From assembly GCA_012861695.1 (NCBI GenBank), contig JAAOOA010000028.1:11820470-11884469 (forward strand): 64,000 nt of DNA, written 5' to 3'. This DNA comes from Trematomus loennbergii (lineage: Eukaryota > Chordata > Actinopteri > Perciformes > Nototheniidae). Position numbers and translations under genes: made by a program. Below, piece after piece: positions 22,201-31,822 of this stretch. Under the pieces are notes generated by a model. The model ran no database searches. It saw nothing but the letters and a program-made list of their open reading frames with translations, and was not told where the DNA came from. Each line of letters opens with the position of its first letter. The stretch's first letter is position 1.

Positions 22201-23224
22201 CTTTCCAGCTGCGGGACAGCTCATCCATTTAATGCATTCTGGGACAATAGTGTCCATCAACAGCACGCTCAAAACCAAATCTGATCTTTTTTTGTGTGTG
22301 AACTAAATTCAATCTAAATCGCTTAGTAGTTAGGACACTGATGTAGTACTCCCTCTGGTGGTCATAATTAAACTCCACATCTCCTGTGAATGAATCTCAG
22401 TGTGGTTTGTGAATTCGCTGTCTTTACAGAATGAAATCAAAGCTTATGTTGTGCTTTCATATTAATTTAGTCTGTATTTAATCAGTCAGTCTAATTGACT
22501 TTATGAACTTGTTTCTAGGAGACCTGATTAAGATGCAGTCTCAAGAAAACAGAAACAAAACACAACTATAATATAAGGAATTAAAACCTAATTTAGCCGC
22601 AAATAATCAGATTTATGCCAAATAGCCATATGTTTGTTAAGTTAATTGTTCCTCTTTTGATTTGAGTACAATGTACACACTACAATACACACACATGCAC
22701 AGGACACGACCTATACACAGTAGGTCTGAATACATACATAGATACATATAAAGACTGAGCCACTGTAACAGCTGTTTGTTGATTTTAACAGCATGTATCA
22801 ACTCATCTCTCCACAGTACGTCTACTACCGAATGGGAGTCAAACAGGCGGACATGGTGAAGTCCAGGTTGTTCCGTTACACTCTGGAGGAGGTGCGCTGT
22901 CGACATTGTTTTCTGGAGCGCAGGGGCCTGTATCAAACCCCCGACAAGAAGGGACAGACCATTATCATCAACTCCAAACTGGACAGCATCCTCAAATCTG
23001 ACCTGGACACTTTCCTCACGGATGTTGCCAAAGGTTCAGCAGAGGAGTACGAGGTGTTTCAGAGACTGATGGCGAGAGAATGGCAGGAGGAGGAGGAGGA
23101 GCAGCTGCACGGGAGCATTGAAGCTGATAGTGATGATGATGATGATGATGAAGAAGAAGAAGAGGAGGATGAAGAAGATGAGGAGAGTGGGAAAAGTGCA
23201 TACAGGAAGAGAAGAAAGAGATGA
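16242..23224 (+). CDS. mterf4: Mitochondrial transcription termination factor 4 (mTERF family)
   Basis: mTERF4 works in the mitochondrial matrix, where it recruits the rRNA methyltransferase NSUN4 to the large ribosomal subunit. Four exons: 16242-16268, 20935-21373, 21492-21676 and 22817-23224; all junctions are in frame, giving 352 aa. The short first exon encodes MGTRVAASQ and joins QVLRWTLR, together an Arg-rich, acid-free N-terminus typical of a mitochondrial presequence. mTERF helices follow (LVDMGFTDSQAEHI, VMFVLGLKPSSVLTILEKCP, HFPQILTVP, YRMGVKQADMVKSRLF, then YQTPDKKG). The C-terminal tail is strongly acidic (Asp/Glu run, residues about 310-340) as in the human protein, but here ends in a basic RKRRKR. 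Intron 1 was about 0.4 kb before a 4.25-kb hAT transposon entered it. It follows pask in the same orientation. Unlike its neighbours, this gene has no frame breaks. Confidence 0.93.
16434..20684 (+). mobile_element. hAT transposon, full-length copy (4251 bp) in mterf4 intron 1
   Basis: Terminal sequences CAGGCGCGGCG (left) and, reverse-complemented, CAGCCGCGGCG (right) form the inverted ends. A perfect 8-bp target duplication TGCTAATG flanks them at 16426-16433 and 20685-20692. The element carries one long transposase frame on the + strand followed by about 1.5 kb of AT-rich sequence. A shorter relative lies at 43533-45144. The perfect duplication and intact frame indicate a fairly young insertion. 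Confidence 0.93.
16748..19174 (+). CDS. hAT-family transposase (TTF/BED-type zinc finger, ZMYM1-like group)
   Basis: Catalyses cut-and-paste transposition of the surrounding element. The frame is open without stops from 16643 to the TAG ending at 19174 (about 809 codons if counted from 16748). Order: an N-terminal zinc-finger-like region (C-x2-C at SVFCKMC, then H/C residues up to HECSAAH), a central RNase H-like catalytic region with Asp-rich blocks IIADECKDISKKE and GFGFDGAAVMSGHKGG, and the C-terminal hAT dimerisation block with TSCTAERVFSSVKRIKT. Start: no ATG occurs between 16643 and 17164. The related copy reads ATG GAG GAC AGT where this copy has AAG GAG GAC AGT at 16748, so I place the ancestral start there. 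The real product may start elsewhere or be untranslatable. A zinc-finger MYM-type host gene is a less likely reading because the frame lies within TIRs. Confidence 0.88.
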   Translation, partial: KEDSGLDRHNKYTALTDNVTTINVQVFKKSKNRVAPPEPPHSSSSQQVPPQRDESVFNVVPPLSSVPLRDVASVGGRSTENSIPVPDLSAIDDPAATQPKLIKYPQTLFGQKKRSFAAHWYVKYTFLEYSISQDSVFCKMCRHFSERGGAVGEDTFSRHGYRDWKHLDNALSKHECSAAHAIAMERNINYRQCEKSDHGTILHQLLNPEGRQGEIIEKNREHLKVLLDIILTCAKQEIPLRGHRENEDGKNTGNFLELLNLLCKYSPEIQQRLDAIPGNAKMLSHDIQNDLLNAASTLLLRHIKKELHGSEGGHYYAIIADECKDISKKELVAVCLRYVHMGSVKERAVGLVDTEEMNAEAIAQKIMEVVEPFQLDTNKCVGFGFDGAAVMSGHKGGVQAILKRTFQSAIYVHCHSHRLNLILASVARTSADASTFFETVNSVHTFMCGTQRHARFLEAQKEMHPDRRPLELERGCDTRWSSRSAAVSKVYTLYDVIIEVLSDYSEEGGQSQFDAQSLLQQMRTKKFIFLLVLFRDLFNKSDFATKGLQSISVSVTDTVDLIESLKESLTDMRSGDSAFEKILESTNKLMEDNDIQSLEICLPARSRKLPSRLQGSVVTASLGKSTRVRSDHDLRAILNQLIDCQLNELSARFHNDAYGLMTTTATLLAPSSDSSLTEMTQQLNDAGKRFNISMTESELSVFLQHVARKRARGETFKTLLDLLDICSEEVFPSVNGFLNALITLPMTSCTAERVFSSVKRIKTACRSTMLTPRLQSLCLITFERDLAVTLDYDEVIDIFKSKPRRLLL

Positions 23225-23309
23225 CAGAACACTGTGGGAGGGGGAACTCGATTTAAAGAGGAAGTTAGATGAATAGAGAAATGATATATCTGATAATGAT
23301 ACATAAACC

Positions 23310-23315
23310 AATAAA
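23310..23315 (+). terminator. Polyadenylation signal of mterf4
   Basis: AATAAA 86 bp after the mterf4 stop codon, in the expected orientation. Confidence 0.6.
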
Positions 23316-24735
23316 ATGTTTCCTTTTATCAGGTTGATGACTTCGGGTTTGTAATTAGGTACTATAGAAAATTCTAATCTAAAACACACATGAAAACAAT
23401 GTTGCGGTTATTGTTACATAGCTTGTTCTCTTTTTAATGTACCCACCACTGAACCCTGCAGTTTAAAGTTGATTTGTTTGGGTTTATCTCGGGGGCCCCA
23501 GACTGCAAAATAAGATGACGGCAGTGTGAGGTTAGGGCTGAAAGACGAGACTATGTTAAAAATAGTTACAACTCTTGTGTGTGAACATTTTCTATCATAT
23601 ATTCTTTCCTTCAGTGGCCCCACAAAGCAATTGTTCAGGCTTAATTGCCTTGATGCTTAATGTGAATCTTAACAATATAATCTACTTGGTTCTCAAATCA
23701 TATTAAGCTATATCAGATATGAAACATCCTGGGTAGAAATCCCTGATAAAGTGCCTGCATGAGGGGCAGCTAACAGTATGAAAGCTCCACCCTGTTACTA
23801 TGTGACTGCCAAGTGGTTTTCGCTTTCTCCATCCTTGTATTATCTGTAGGGGTAAACAGTGGAGCAGATAAGGCCAGCGGGTGAGAGGAGTCATACAAAT
23901 TGATTTATAGAAGTGCGAAGCCCAATGGATGTGCAACACAGAGAGGTTTTTCTGGTCTGGAAATCAGGTAGGATAACGTACCTTTACTCAATCAATAATT
24001 TGTTTATATGTATGTCTGAAAATGTTTGTCAGAACAAGTGAATATCTGTTTTATCTCAAGGGATGGCAGTGGTACGGTTATCATGATTATATTATTAAAA
24101 AATATTATTTTGTGTGTATTTAACTACGTACGACGTTGGGCCAAAAAGGAAAGACATGGTATATACAAGTAATAAAGATAGGCCCAGTGTTGAGTGATCC
24201 ATCTCTTCATAGTAACAAGTCGTTAAGATTGTATAAGTGACAAAGCTGATGATTTAGACAACAGGATGATTTTTTTGCGTATATAAGTAAATTTAGTAAT
24301 TTTTCAAAGTTTTTTTCACAGAGAGAATTGTTGACAACATTTGCATTTGTTTTCCATCGCAACATAAGTCAATTGGCAGTCTGTTACTGTGTCCTCATGT
24401 TTGAATTATGGCTTCTCATTTCCCTAATGCAAAGCAGTGCACGCGTTAACACAACAGCAATACAACAAGATGGCTCTTTCCACGCAATAAAATACATTAT
24501 TTTAAGATCAAAGTTCATAAAATAGAGTTTTTACACTCCTTAATCTGGTGAACCACTAATAGTAGTGCATACAATGATAACCTTACATAGAATACTTATG
24601 TAACTTATGCCTATACTATACTGCCTGAACATTGATATTATTTTTGGTCTTTTCATCACCAGAAGGTTGCTGGAGGAAGTAGTCAACACACCCCCCCTCA
24701 GTCACAGCATCTGTGCCTGCATCTATCAAAAGATA
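23316..24735. other. Intergenic / 5' region of the GPCR gene
   Basis: No coding exon recognised. A possible 5'UTR exon ends at a donor-like AATCAG/GTAGGA near 23968, and a CACCAG acceptor near 24662 could join it to the ATG exon. Both are weak inferences without transcript data. Confidence 0.35.
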
Positions 24736-25691
24736 ATGGCGTCAGCATTGATAATTTCCAACCTCACACAGGAATGGTTGGAGAGTCTGCGGCAGTGGCA
24801 CCTGGAGTACTTTTTCATCCTCACCACAGTGATCACTGTTGCCACCTTGCTAGCCAACCCTGTTCTCGTGTCATGCATGTCCTGTCCCGAGCCTTGCGTC
24901 AGGAGACACGTTACCTGCTGGTGGCCAACACCCTGACGGCAGACATACTCTACCTCATCCTCAACATGGCCACCATCATCTGTAACGCTGTGAGAGTTCC
25001 AATCCCCTGGCTGGTTTGTGAGCTGGTCACAGCCATCACTGTCACCACCTACTGCTGTGCCATCCTCACCGTCACCCTCATGGTGGTCGACACCTACGCT
25101 GCAGTTCGCTGGCCTCTCCGTTATCATGATGTTCTTCCACCTGCCCGCACCCACCGCATACTGGTGGGGGTGTGGGTGCTGGCGGCTCTGTACCCTTTCA
25201 CCCTGCTGATCATGATGGAGATGGAGAAGGGGAATCCCCATGAGGTGGCTTTTTGTCTGGCCCTCATCTCCCTCGGCTTTTTTCAGGTCAATAACTTGGA
25301 GGGGGTCCACATCTACTTCTTTGTAGCTGCACTCATCTGTGCTTTACTCATTTTCGTGTGCTACATTCAGCTCTACATGGTAACAAGGACGCATGGTATT
25401 TGGCACAGCCGCTTCTCCAGGGCCCGGGTCACGCTGCTAGCTCACGGGGTTCTGCTCCTGCTCTACTTTGCCCCCGGCTTTGTTTTCACCCTGGAGCTCT
25501 TCCTTTTCCAGGAGAAAGCCATACGTCAGGATGTTCGTGTGTGGATCAGCACTGTCAATATGTCTGTGTTCATGTTGCTGCCCAGGGCGTTTGCTCCATA
25601 CCTGTACGGGCTGAGGTACAGGGAGATCTCTAAAACTTTAATGCAGCTGCTGCACCCGCACCGGAGACTTGACCAGACCACAGTTTCCTGA
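24736..25691 (+). CDS. gpr148: Orphan class A G protein-coupled receptor, GPR148-like
   Basis: Seven-transmembrane plasma-membrane receptor with no known ligand. A single exon gives about 318 aa once one apparent base loss is allowed for. The N-terminus has a glycosylation site (NLT, residue 9). TM1 is YFFILTTVITVATLLANPVL, followed by LRQETRYLLVANTL into TM2, a conserved Cys after LVCELVTAIT, and later segments RARVTLLAHGVLLLLYF (TM6) and MLLPRAFAPYLYGLRY (TM7 end). The usual DRY triplet is DTY, and NPxxY is replaced by a Pro-Arg...PYLY form; human GPR148 is also atypical at these sites. The frame changes at 24879-24880: TM1 is read in one frame and everything after it in another, and one added base after the ATG codon at 24877 joins them. 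Nothing else is damaged, so I treat this as a gene, not a relic. Confidence 0.8.
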
Positions 25692-25931
25692 AGACATCGC
25701 CAACTGTACATTTTTCACATTTCTCTAATGGATTTGGTTTAATATTCATATTTACTGTTTTCTCAAGTCCTACACAACAAACAAATATGTGTCTGCAAGG
25801 ACAGTAGCCAGGATGAGTCTACATTTCTTATTTATTTTGACTAGCAAGCACTTTTTTTCCACATGTCTTATATTAATTTAACATATATAGATTGTTGGTG
25901 TAAACTGTCTTCTGTTTCAAAACAATCAACA

Positions 25932-25937
25932 AATAAA
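25932..25937 (+). terminator. Candidate polyadenylation signal of the GPR148-like gene
   Basis: AATAAA about 240 bp after the receptor stop; a second AATAAA-like hexamer follows about 50 bp later. Confidence 0.45.
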
Positions 25938-26415
25938 CACTATAATTCCTTCATTTTAACTAAGTTTTTGACAACAGTAGTCAAATAAAAGAATACAAAA
26001 CAAAACAATTAGAACATAATCTCTTCCTCAGCTTGTTAAAATCGCCACATTCACAGAAACAACACATGAGCTACAGTCCTGGTTGTTCCCCTGTCCCTGT
26101 TTTCATCACTTTCAACTGAAGCACACCCTCTTAATTCTTGTCTTTTCTTCTAAAAAAATACATATTATGGCTACACTAATTGTACACTGGAAACCCGACA
26201 TTACTGCTGTTTGGATCAAAATAAAACAATGCTGAACTCCCTTGTTTTAAAACAATTGTGCGACCAAAATGTGTTCTTTATTATCATTATGTAGTTAAGA
26301 GCCATGTAGCACCGGACACTCAGCCTCAGCTTTATGGCCCTTCTGTGGTAACAAAGCACTTAACTCCATTTGCTCTCAGTCATGTTTGTCTAAAACTGGA
26401 TGTCCAAGACGATCA

Positions 26416-26898
26416 TTAAAGGTCCCCTATTATACTGTTTTTTATCAATATATTATAGGTCTCAGATATATACAAAACATGTCTCTGAAGTGTTTGGCTT
26501 GAAATACCAAACAGATCATGCATTGTAGCATCCCATAAACCTCTGTTTCAGCCCTGTTTCAAAAGTGCTGATTCTCTGTCTTTTACTTTAGATGAAAATA
26601 AGGAGCCACTCCCCACGCCCCTCTGCAAAATATTTGGTTAAAAAGAACACAATGGTGCTCTAGGAGGAGATTCAGGTGATAAGGTGGGGGGGGGGGGGGG
26701 AAGCCAAAAAATCATTATGACAAAGTGGCCAAAATCTGATCAGCTCATTTTCAGACAGGTTTTTATATAAATGGATCAGGACAAAAAGTGAGCAAATCTT
26801 TTTTCCTGAAACTTTCAGAATCTCTTTACACAGAGGGGACACATGTGTATGTATAAAAGACATGTAAAAGTGGATTTTGCATAATATGTCCCCTTTAA
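26416..26898. mobile_element. 483-bp TTAA-flanked non-autonomous element
   Basis: The left end is TTAAAGGTCCCCTATTATAC; the right end read on the other strand is TTAAAGGGGACATATTATGC. TTAA at both borders (26416-26419, 26895-26898) suggests piggyBac-type integration. This end sequence is one I know from many teleost genomes. It contains a 15-base G tract (26686-26700). No protein is encoded. Confidence 0.75.
26686..26700. repeat. Poly-G tract (15 G)
   Basis: Uninterrupted G run inside the 26416-26898 element. It can form stacked-G structures and its length is likely unreliable in any assembly. Confidence 0.8.
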
Positions 26899-27374
26899 CA
26901 CATGCCTGACTGACTGCCGGAACTAGAGAGGAGGGAAAAAAAACTCCTTCTCTCACGTAGGAAGGTGTGATGGATGGTGATAAGTCAGACATCCTGGCTA
27001 CAGGGCCTTATCTCCGTCTCTGCTGTGAGTCATCAGTAAATGGTACAATAACTCAACAGCAGAGGAACACAGTTGTCTGTCCACTGGGCTGCGTCACTGC
27101 TCTTACTGCAGCACATCTAACCATTTGATATCAAGCCACTGGGCTCTCTTCACACTTCCTCTAAACACCTGCTCCTGGTGCTCATTGTCATCCTTTCTAC
27201 ATCTATAGATGGATCAAAATCACATTTGCTATTGTCTGCCATATTTGTATTAGTTTTCATCGCAGTGGTATTACATAGCTCTTATAATACAACATGCCTG
27301 ATTCTTTTCTGTATTGACTGATTAACCAGTTTTTTTATGGACATGTTTGCTCTTGACATTGATGCTTACCCGGC

Positions 27375-27551
27375 TTAAAGGTCCCATGTCATGCTTTTCC
27401 GGTTATTACCGGTCCCCTTGTGTGTTATGAAGGTTTTTGCGTTTGGGGGTGCGGGTGCTAGTGGAGCCTCGCAGATGGGGGTGCTGCAGCCCCCGCAGCA
27501 ATTGCCGGTGTCACTCAACATCTGGATTTTCCAGTCAGTTTGTTTTACTGA
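27375..27551. mobile_element. End fragment of a TTAA-type element related to the one at 47433-48146
   Basis: Starts TTAAAGGTCCCATGTCATGC and continues with about 75 bp matching, in inverted orientation, the right end of the element at 47433-48146 (CTTTTCCGGTTATTACC, GTGTGTTATGAAGG). The similarity fades after about 27440 and no opposite end was found, so this is a truncated copy or a relative with a different interior. A hAT element is inserted at 27560. Confidence 0.55.
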
Positions 27552-27559
27552 GTTATACC

Positions 27560-28966
27560 CAGGGCCGTCCCTCCCTACAGGTCGATCATGCAGGCTGCAT
27601 GGGGCCTCACATTGCGCAGGGGGCCTTGCACAGGGGGCCTCGTGCGCAGTTCTCAGCGCAAACTTTTGCCAATTGCCATATTAAAACATCAGCTGCAATT
27701 CACGACATGAAGAAGGCAGTCTCTGCATAGCATATAGGCTAATGGAGATGCAGTTATTTCCAGCATTCTTTATTTACCATTCATTCAAGTATGTTATGCC
27801 TTTTATCTGCTAATGTACAGGAGGAAGAGTGATAAACTGTCTGTCTAGTTGGCTTACATAACAGTTAAAGTGTACAGCCTAAAAAACATGGAGCATTTTT
27901 TCCCCTTTTATTCATTTTTATGTAAATTTGCACATTTCATGGTGATGCTCAGCCTCTCCCCTTAAGCCCCTGACACACCAACCCGATTTTGGGAGTCAGA
28001 GGCCGTCAGAGGCAGTCGGGCATTCACGGCGCCCTACTCAGGTTGGTGTGTCCCGCACCGTCGTCTCTTTACGGCACATTTTCACACCTCCCGCGGCCGA
28101 TTCAACATGTTGAATCGTAGACAGTTGGCCAAAGAAAGTCGGCCAAAGAAATCACTCTGATTGGCTGTTCAGCTTAGCGAATCAGTGCATGAGAAGCGAA
28201 GCGGAAGTGAGGGACCAAAACAAACGATTAAGAAGGCACACACAGACGGCTAATCTTTTTTATTTTCATCTCACCCGGACGCAAGAGTTTCTTTTTTATG
28301 TTTACATGTTTTCGATCGACGAGAGAGAGTGAAAATGGAACCCAGACGCTATTTGTTGTTTGTTTATATCACGCAGTCTGTTCTTCTTCTCTCGGTTTAT
28401 AGTCTGTCTTCCGGTTGTTGCCTCTTTTGAATGACGAATACACACTACCGCTGCCTGCTGGTAAGGAAAGTTATTGCCACTCGTCGACTGAAGTCTTTGC
28501 GGTGTGTTCGTAGGCGGGCGGCGTAGCCGACGCAGGCGACGTAGTGGACGTACAAGTCGGGACGCGTTCTTTGGTCTCAGGTTGGTGTGTAGCGACCTTT
28601 AACTCCTAACAGTCATCATCATGTCAACCACAACACAGAGAAATACTGATAGAAATGTGTGTGTGTTGTGATACAATAGGCGCGTTCACACCAAGTACTT
28701 TGCCGTATTTAGTGCCGGCACTTATTACCCCAGGGCATTTAGTACAGATCGCGTTCACACCGGAATAAATTCCCTGAGGGAAGATTACGCAAATGAGCCG
28801 CTGACGTCACTTCGTCTTCTTCTGCTTTGGGTTTACTGGCAGGCCGCAAACAACTTCACGGCGTATACTGCCACCCGGAGTCCCCGGAGTTGGGGACTGG
28901 CTTCAGTAGAAGCTGCTGGGACTCCCAATGTCGCTTGGGGCCCCAAGTTGGCCAGGGACGGCCCTG
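27560..28966. mobile_element. Non-autonomous hAT element with perfect TSD, host to nested insertions
   Basis: The ends CAGGGCCGTCCCT (27560) and AGGGACGGCCCTG (to 28966) are perfect 13-bp inverted repeats. A perfect 8-bp duplication GTTATACC flanks them at 27552-27559 and 28967-28974. The interior has no transposase and contains at least one other complete element (27962-28602) plus a fragment with repeated 'cgcgttcacacc' at about 28680 and 28750. Confidence 0.88.
27962..28602. mobile_element. 641-bp TTAA-bordered element nested in the hAT element
   Basis: Facing copies of CACACCAACC near the left end and GGTTGGTGTGT near the right end form subterminal inverted repeats. TTAA occurs at both borders (27962-27965, 28599-28602). 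The interior is CpG-rich and non-coding. The outermost few bases of the two ends differ, so the borders are approximate. Confidence 0.65.
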
Positions 28967-28974
28967 GTTATACC

Positions 28975-29850
28975 TATATTTAGACGCAGGGACGTGCTGC
29001 CCGGGCAACGGCCCTTTTGCCCTTTTTGGCTGACCTGCTGCCCCTCTGGAGAGAGCAAGAGGCTTTCTGTTGTGGCCGAATCAACATGATAAGCCCACAA
29101 TTAGTATTGTAGCGTCTCGCTGCGATAAAACACACCTTGTTGTCAGCGCTGTCATCTGCCCCCAGTCACGTGACTTTGTTTACAATCTGACAGCTGAAAG
29201 CAAAAGACAGCCCTTAGACGTGACATCCTGCTTCTATGAAGTTTGATAATGCCTGAATGTTTCCTGTTACTTACGACACAGATAGGACCGTGTGTGTCTA
29301 TAAATACATATTGCTGTGTGTACATTTCATGGTGTACCCAAGCTGTATTTTCCATAAAGAATAATAATAATAATGTTTAAAGGGTTAAATCCCCCCCAGT
29401 GGGCCCTACTCACATGTTTCAAAACTTTGTAAACTGGGAAAACATCGTGCACACTTTCAGGGAACTCATTTGGGAGCTCTGAGAAATATGTTGCAACAGG
29501 GTAAGGAAGTTGTGACATCCTTTGTTCCAAACTGAGCTCCTCCTTCACCCTCACCTGAGAGAGAAAAGCAAGCATGCTGCGTTCCATCCTGTTTTCACGG
29601 TCCTCAGGGTCACGTGACAGCTGTTTGTTGTTTGCCACAAATACATGTTTTTTTTCCATTGGATATCGATATTATAACTATATGAATACATGTCCGTTAG
29701 TCTGGCATTATGTAATAATTATATAACAAAGTGTATTTAATGATGATGATGGTTGCCTTTAGAATACACTTTCAACGTAGTGTGTAAGTGTTCTTTACGC
29801 GGTAATGTTAAACAACGCTATATAAGTCGTATTATTTTGCGTGTATCACT
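28975..29850. other. Intergenic DNA, nothing recognised
   Basis: Mixed unique-looking sequence between the transposon cluster and the klhl24 5' region. No exon, RNA gene or element with matching ends was identified. Confidence 0.5.
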
Positions 29851-30275
29851 TCTTGTTGTGATCTTTTCCTCCACCGAAAGCTGAGTTTGTTTGCAAACAA
29901 AGGACAGCCACGTGGAAAACGAGAGGCGTTTGGGAATTGTGTTTTTTCTTTGGGCAAAAAGTAAGCGACAACTAGTATTTGAACTCAATTACCCATGATG
30001 CACCGCTAGGACCAGCTGTGTGGGTGCAGTGGGCTGGATTTTTTTTCTGCCTGACAAGTATATATGGGTTCTGTGTTTACTGTTAGCTAGTTAGATCTTT
30101 TAGCTTTCGTCACCACCAGAAAGTCACAATGTCCCGTCTACTGTGTTTGCCATAACTAATCGACGGCATATATTGTAAAAGTTAGTGATACACTATTTCT
30201 CAAATCCATACTTTTTTTGTTTTTGTTTTGTCCACTAACTGAAGAGGAAGCCTCATCTGGAAACATCTGCTCAAG
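29851..30275 (+). promoter_or_regulatory. Probable klhl24 promoter and non-coding first exon
   Basis: A TATA-like 'gtatatatggg' lies near 30057, followed by transcribed-looking sequence ending in a donor CTCAAG/GTAAAC at 30275/30276. The first coding exon begins with a CAG acceptor near 31766, so a 5'UTR exon here is expected. Low confidence without transcripts. Confidence 0.35.
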
Positions 30276-31822
30276 GTAAACACTTTTCTCAAAGAAGCAA
30301 GTTTTAATGAGTTAGTTCTGAATCTATAAGTATTTTTGGCTTTTCGGTTTAAGTTTTGTCCTGCTGAGTAAAGCTAGTGTTTTTGTTAAGTATGTTGTCA
30401 AGGGGTAACGGTCGGCAGGAGGCAAGTGTCCTTTGTCTAACCAGACGGAACACAGTGTGTTCTTCCTCTTAGTTACCTGGAAAAACATTATGCCTATATA
30501 GCCTAGATTGAATTTACTTATCTATAATTTCTACTTAAATTAAGGTGCATAATGAGATAATTAAACGCTTTAATATATATTTAAAACAACAGAAACATGT
30601 ATAATCTATTATTATCTTTTCCCTTGTCAATTTATCTTACTTTACATAGTTCACAGTAAATAGTTAGATTTAAAAATGTAACACTTTAAAATATGGTTAT
30701 GTTTTTTTGTATGCTATTTTTAAATGTAATATTATTTTATGTACCCCTCAATGGGTCTTAGTCACAGATTCTTTTTTATTACAGTGTTTATTTTTTTGTT
30801 TTCTTTAACTCCATAAAAAAAAGCTTTGCAAAATGTGTATTGTTCCTGAGGATAATGACAAAGATCAGTCTTTTGTATTTTTTTTATTCTATCTTTCTGC
30901 GTCACACACATCTGGATAAACCTGTACTCTGGTCTTCTTGACTTCAGGTAGGTGCTGCTGAAGGCATATAACACACGTGAATAGGTTAAGTCTTCCTAGG
31001 CTGGGCCACAGTTAAAAATATCCTGCGATTAATGACCTCACAGGAGGAAAGGCCAGACCTGCTGCCAACTTTAACACCGGCAGTGAGATCATAGATCAGA
31101 GAGTTTAATGTGTTGATGTGATATCTTCAGGAACTTGAGAATTGGCTGTCCTAAATATACACCCAGTCTTTTTTGAGTCTAACTAAAGTTAATGGAACAC
31201 ATTGGTTGTTTGCTAAGTAGAATAATCTCTAAGGTTACAGAAAAACATGACTTAAGGTTATTAGTAGCATTGACTTTGCACTTGTTCAAACAATGATTAT
31301 GTAGTGGCTGATAGCTTCCCTTCCCCCACTCTCTTTCAAAACAAACCTGACAGAAATATATGAGATGCTCAACCGTCCTCTTTCCCGCCTCTGTCTCTTT
31401 GTTGTTCCATCTCATGCAAGTTCATTGTGCTGCAGGGCACAACTGTTTCGCAGCATTGATGATATAATGGGACCGGCTCACTGATTTATGGTTTCATTCC
31501 TTGAAACTACTTATTGCATTAAGCCGTTATAAAAGGCATATTAACACTACCCATGGAATCTTTTTTTGGTACACGTGATTTCTGCCTCTTGCTCTGTTGT
31601 TTGTTTACCCATAGTGAATGTTCTCAATTTGTACCACAGTGATCCAATTAGGTTTTATAACTTTCTAAATGTATGAGCTATCCTCTCCTACCACATCATA
31701 GAATGCCATTATAAAAACATATACTGATATTTTATGAAAATATGTTTGTTTTTTAATAATACAGCACTTCTCCATCCTCAGATCATCCTAAAGTTAAGTG
31801 AAGGCGTTCTGAGGTGGCAGCC

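Noticed and set aside
23036..23389. Antisense open frames rich in Ser, Pro or Ile opposite the mterf4 acidic tail
   Set aside because: They are the reverse reading of GAT/GAA/GAG repeats.
24726..25310. Antisense open frame of 194 codons opposite the receptor
   Set aside because: Mirror of a real coding exon; no domain, and His/Gly-rich composition arises from the complementary strand.
26686..26700. Poly-G tract as a regulatory quadruplex
   Set aside because: Inside a dispersed transposon, with no gene feature nearby that it could plausibly control.
27391..27730. Two overlapping open frames of 97 codons
   Set aside because: They span the junction between two transposons (TTAA fragment and hAT element), so no gene can be ancestral here.
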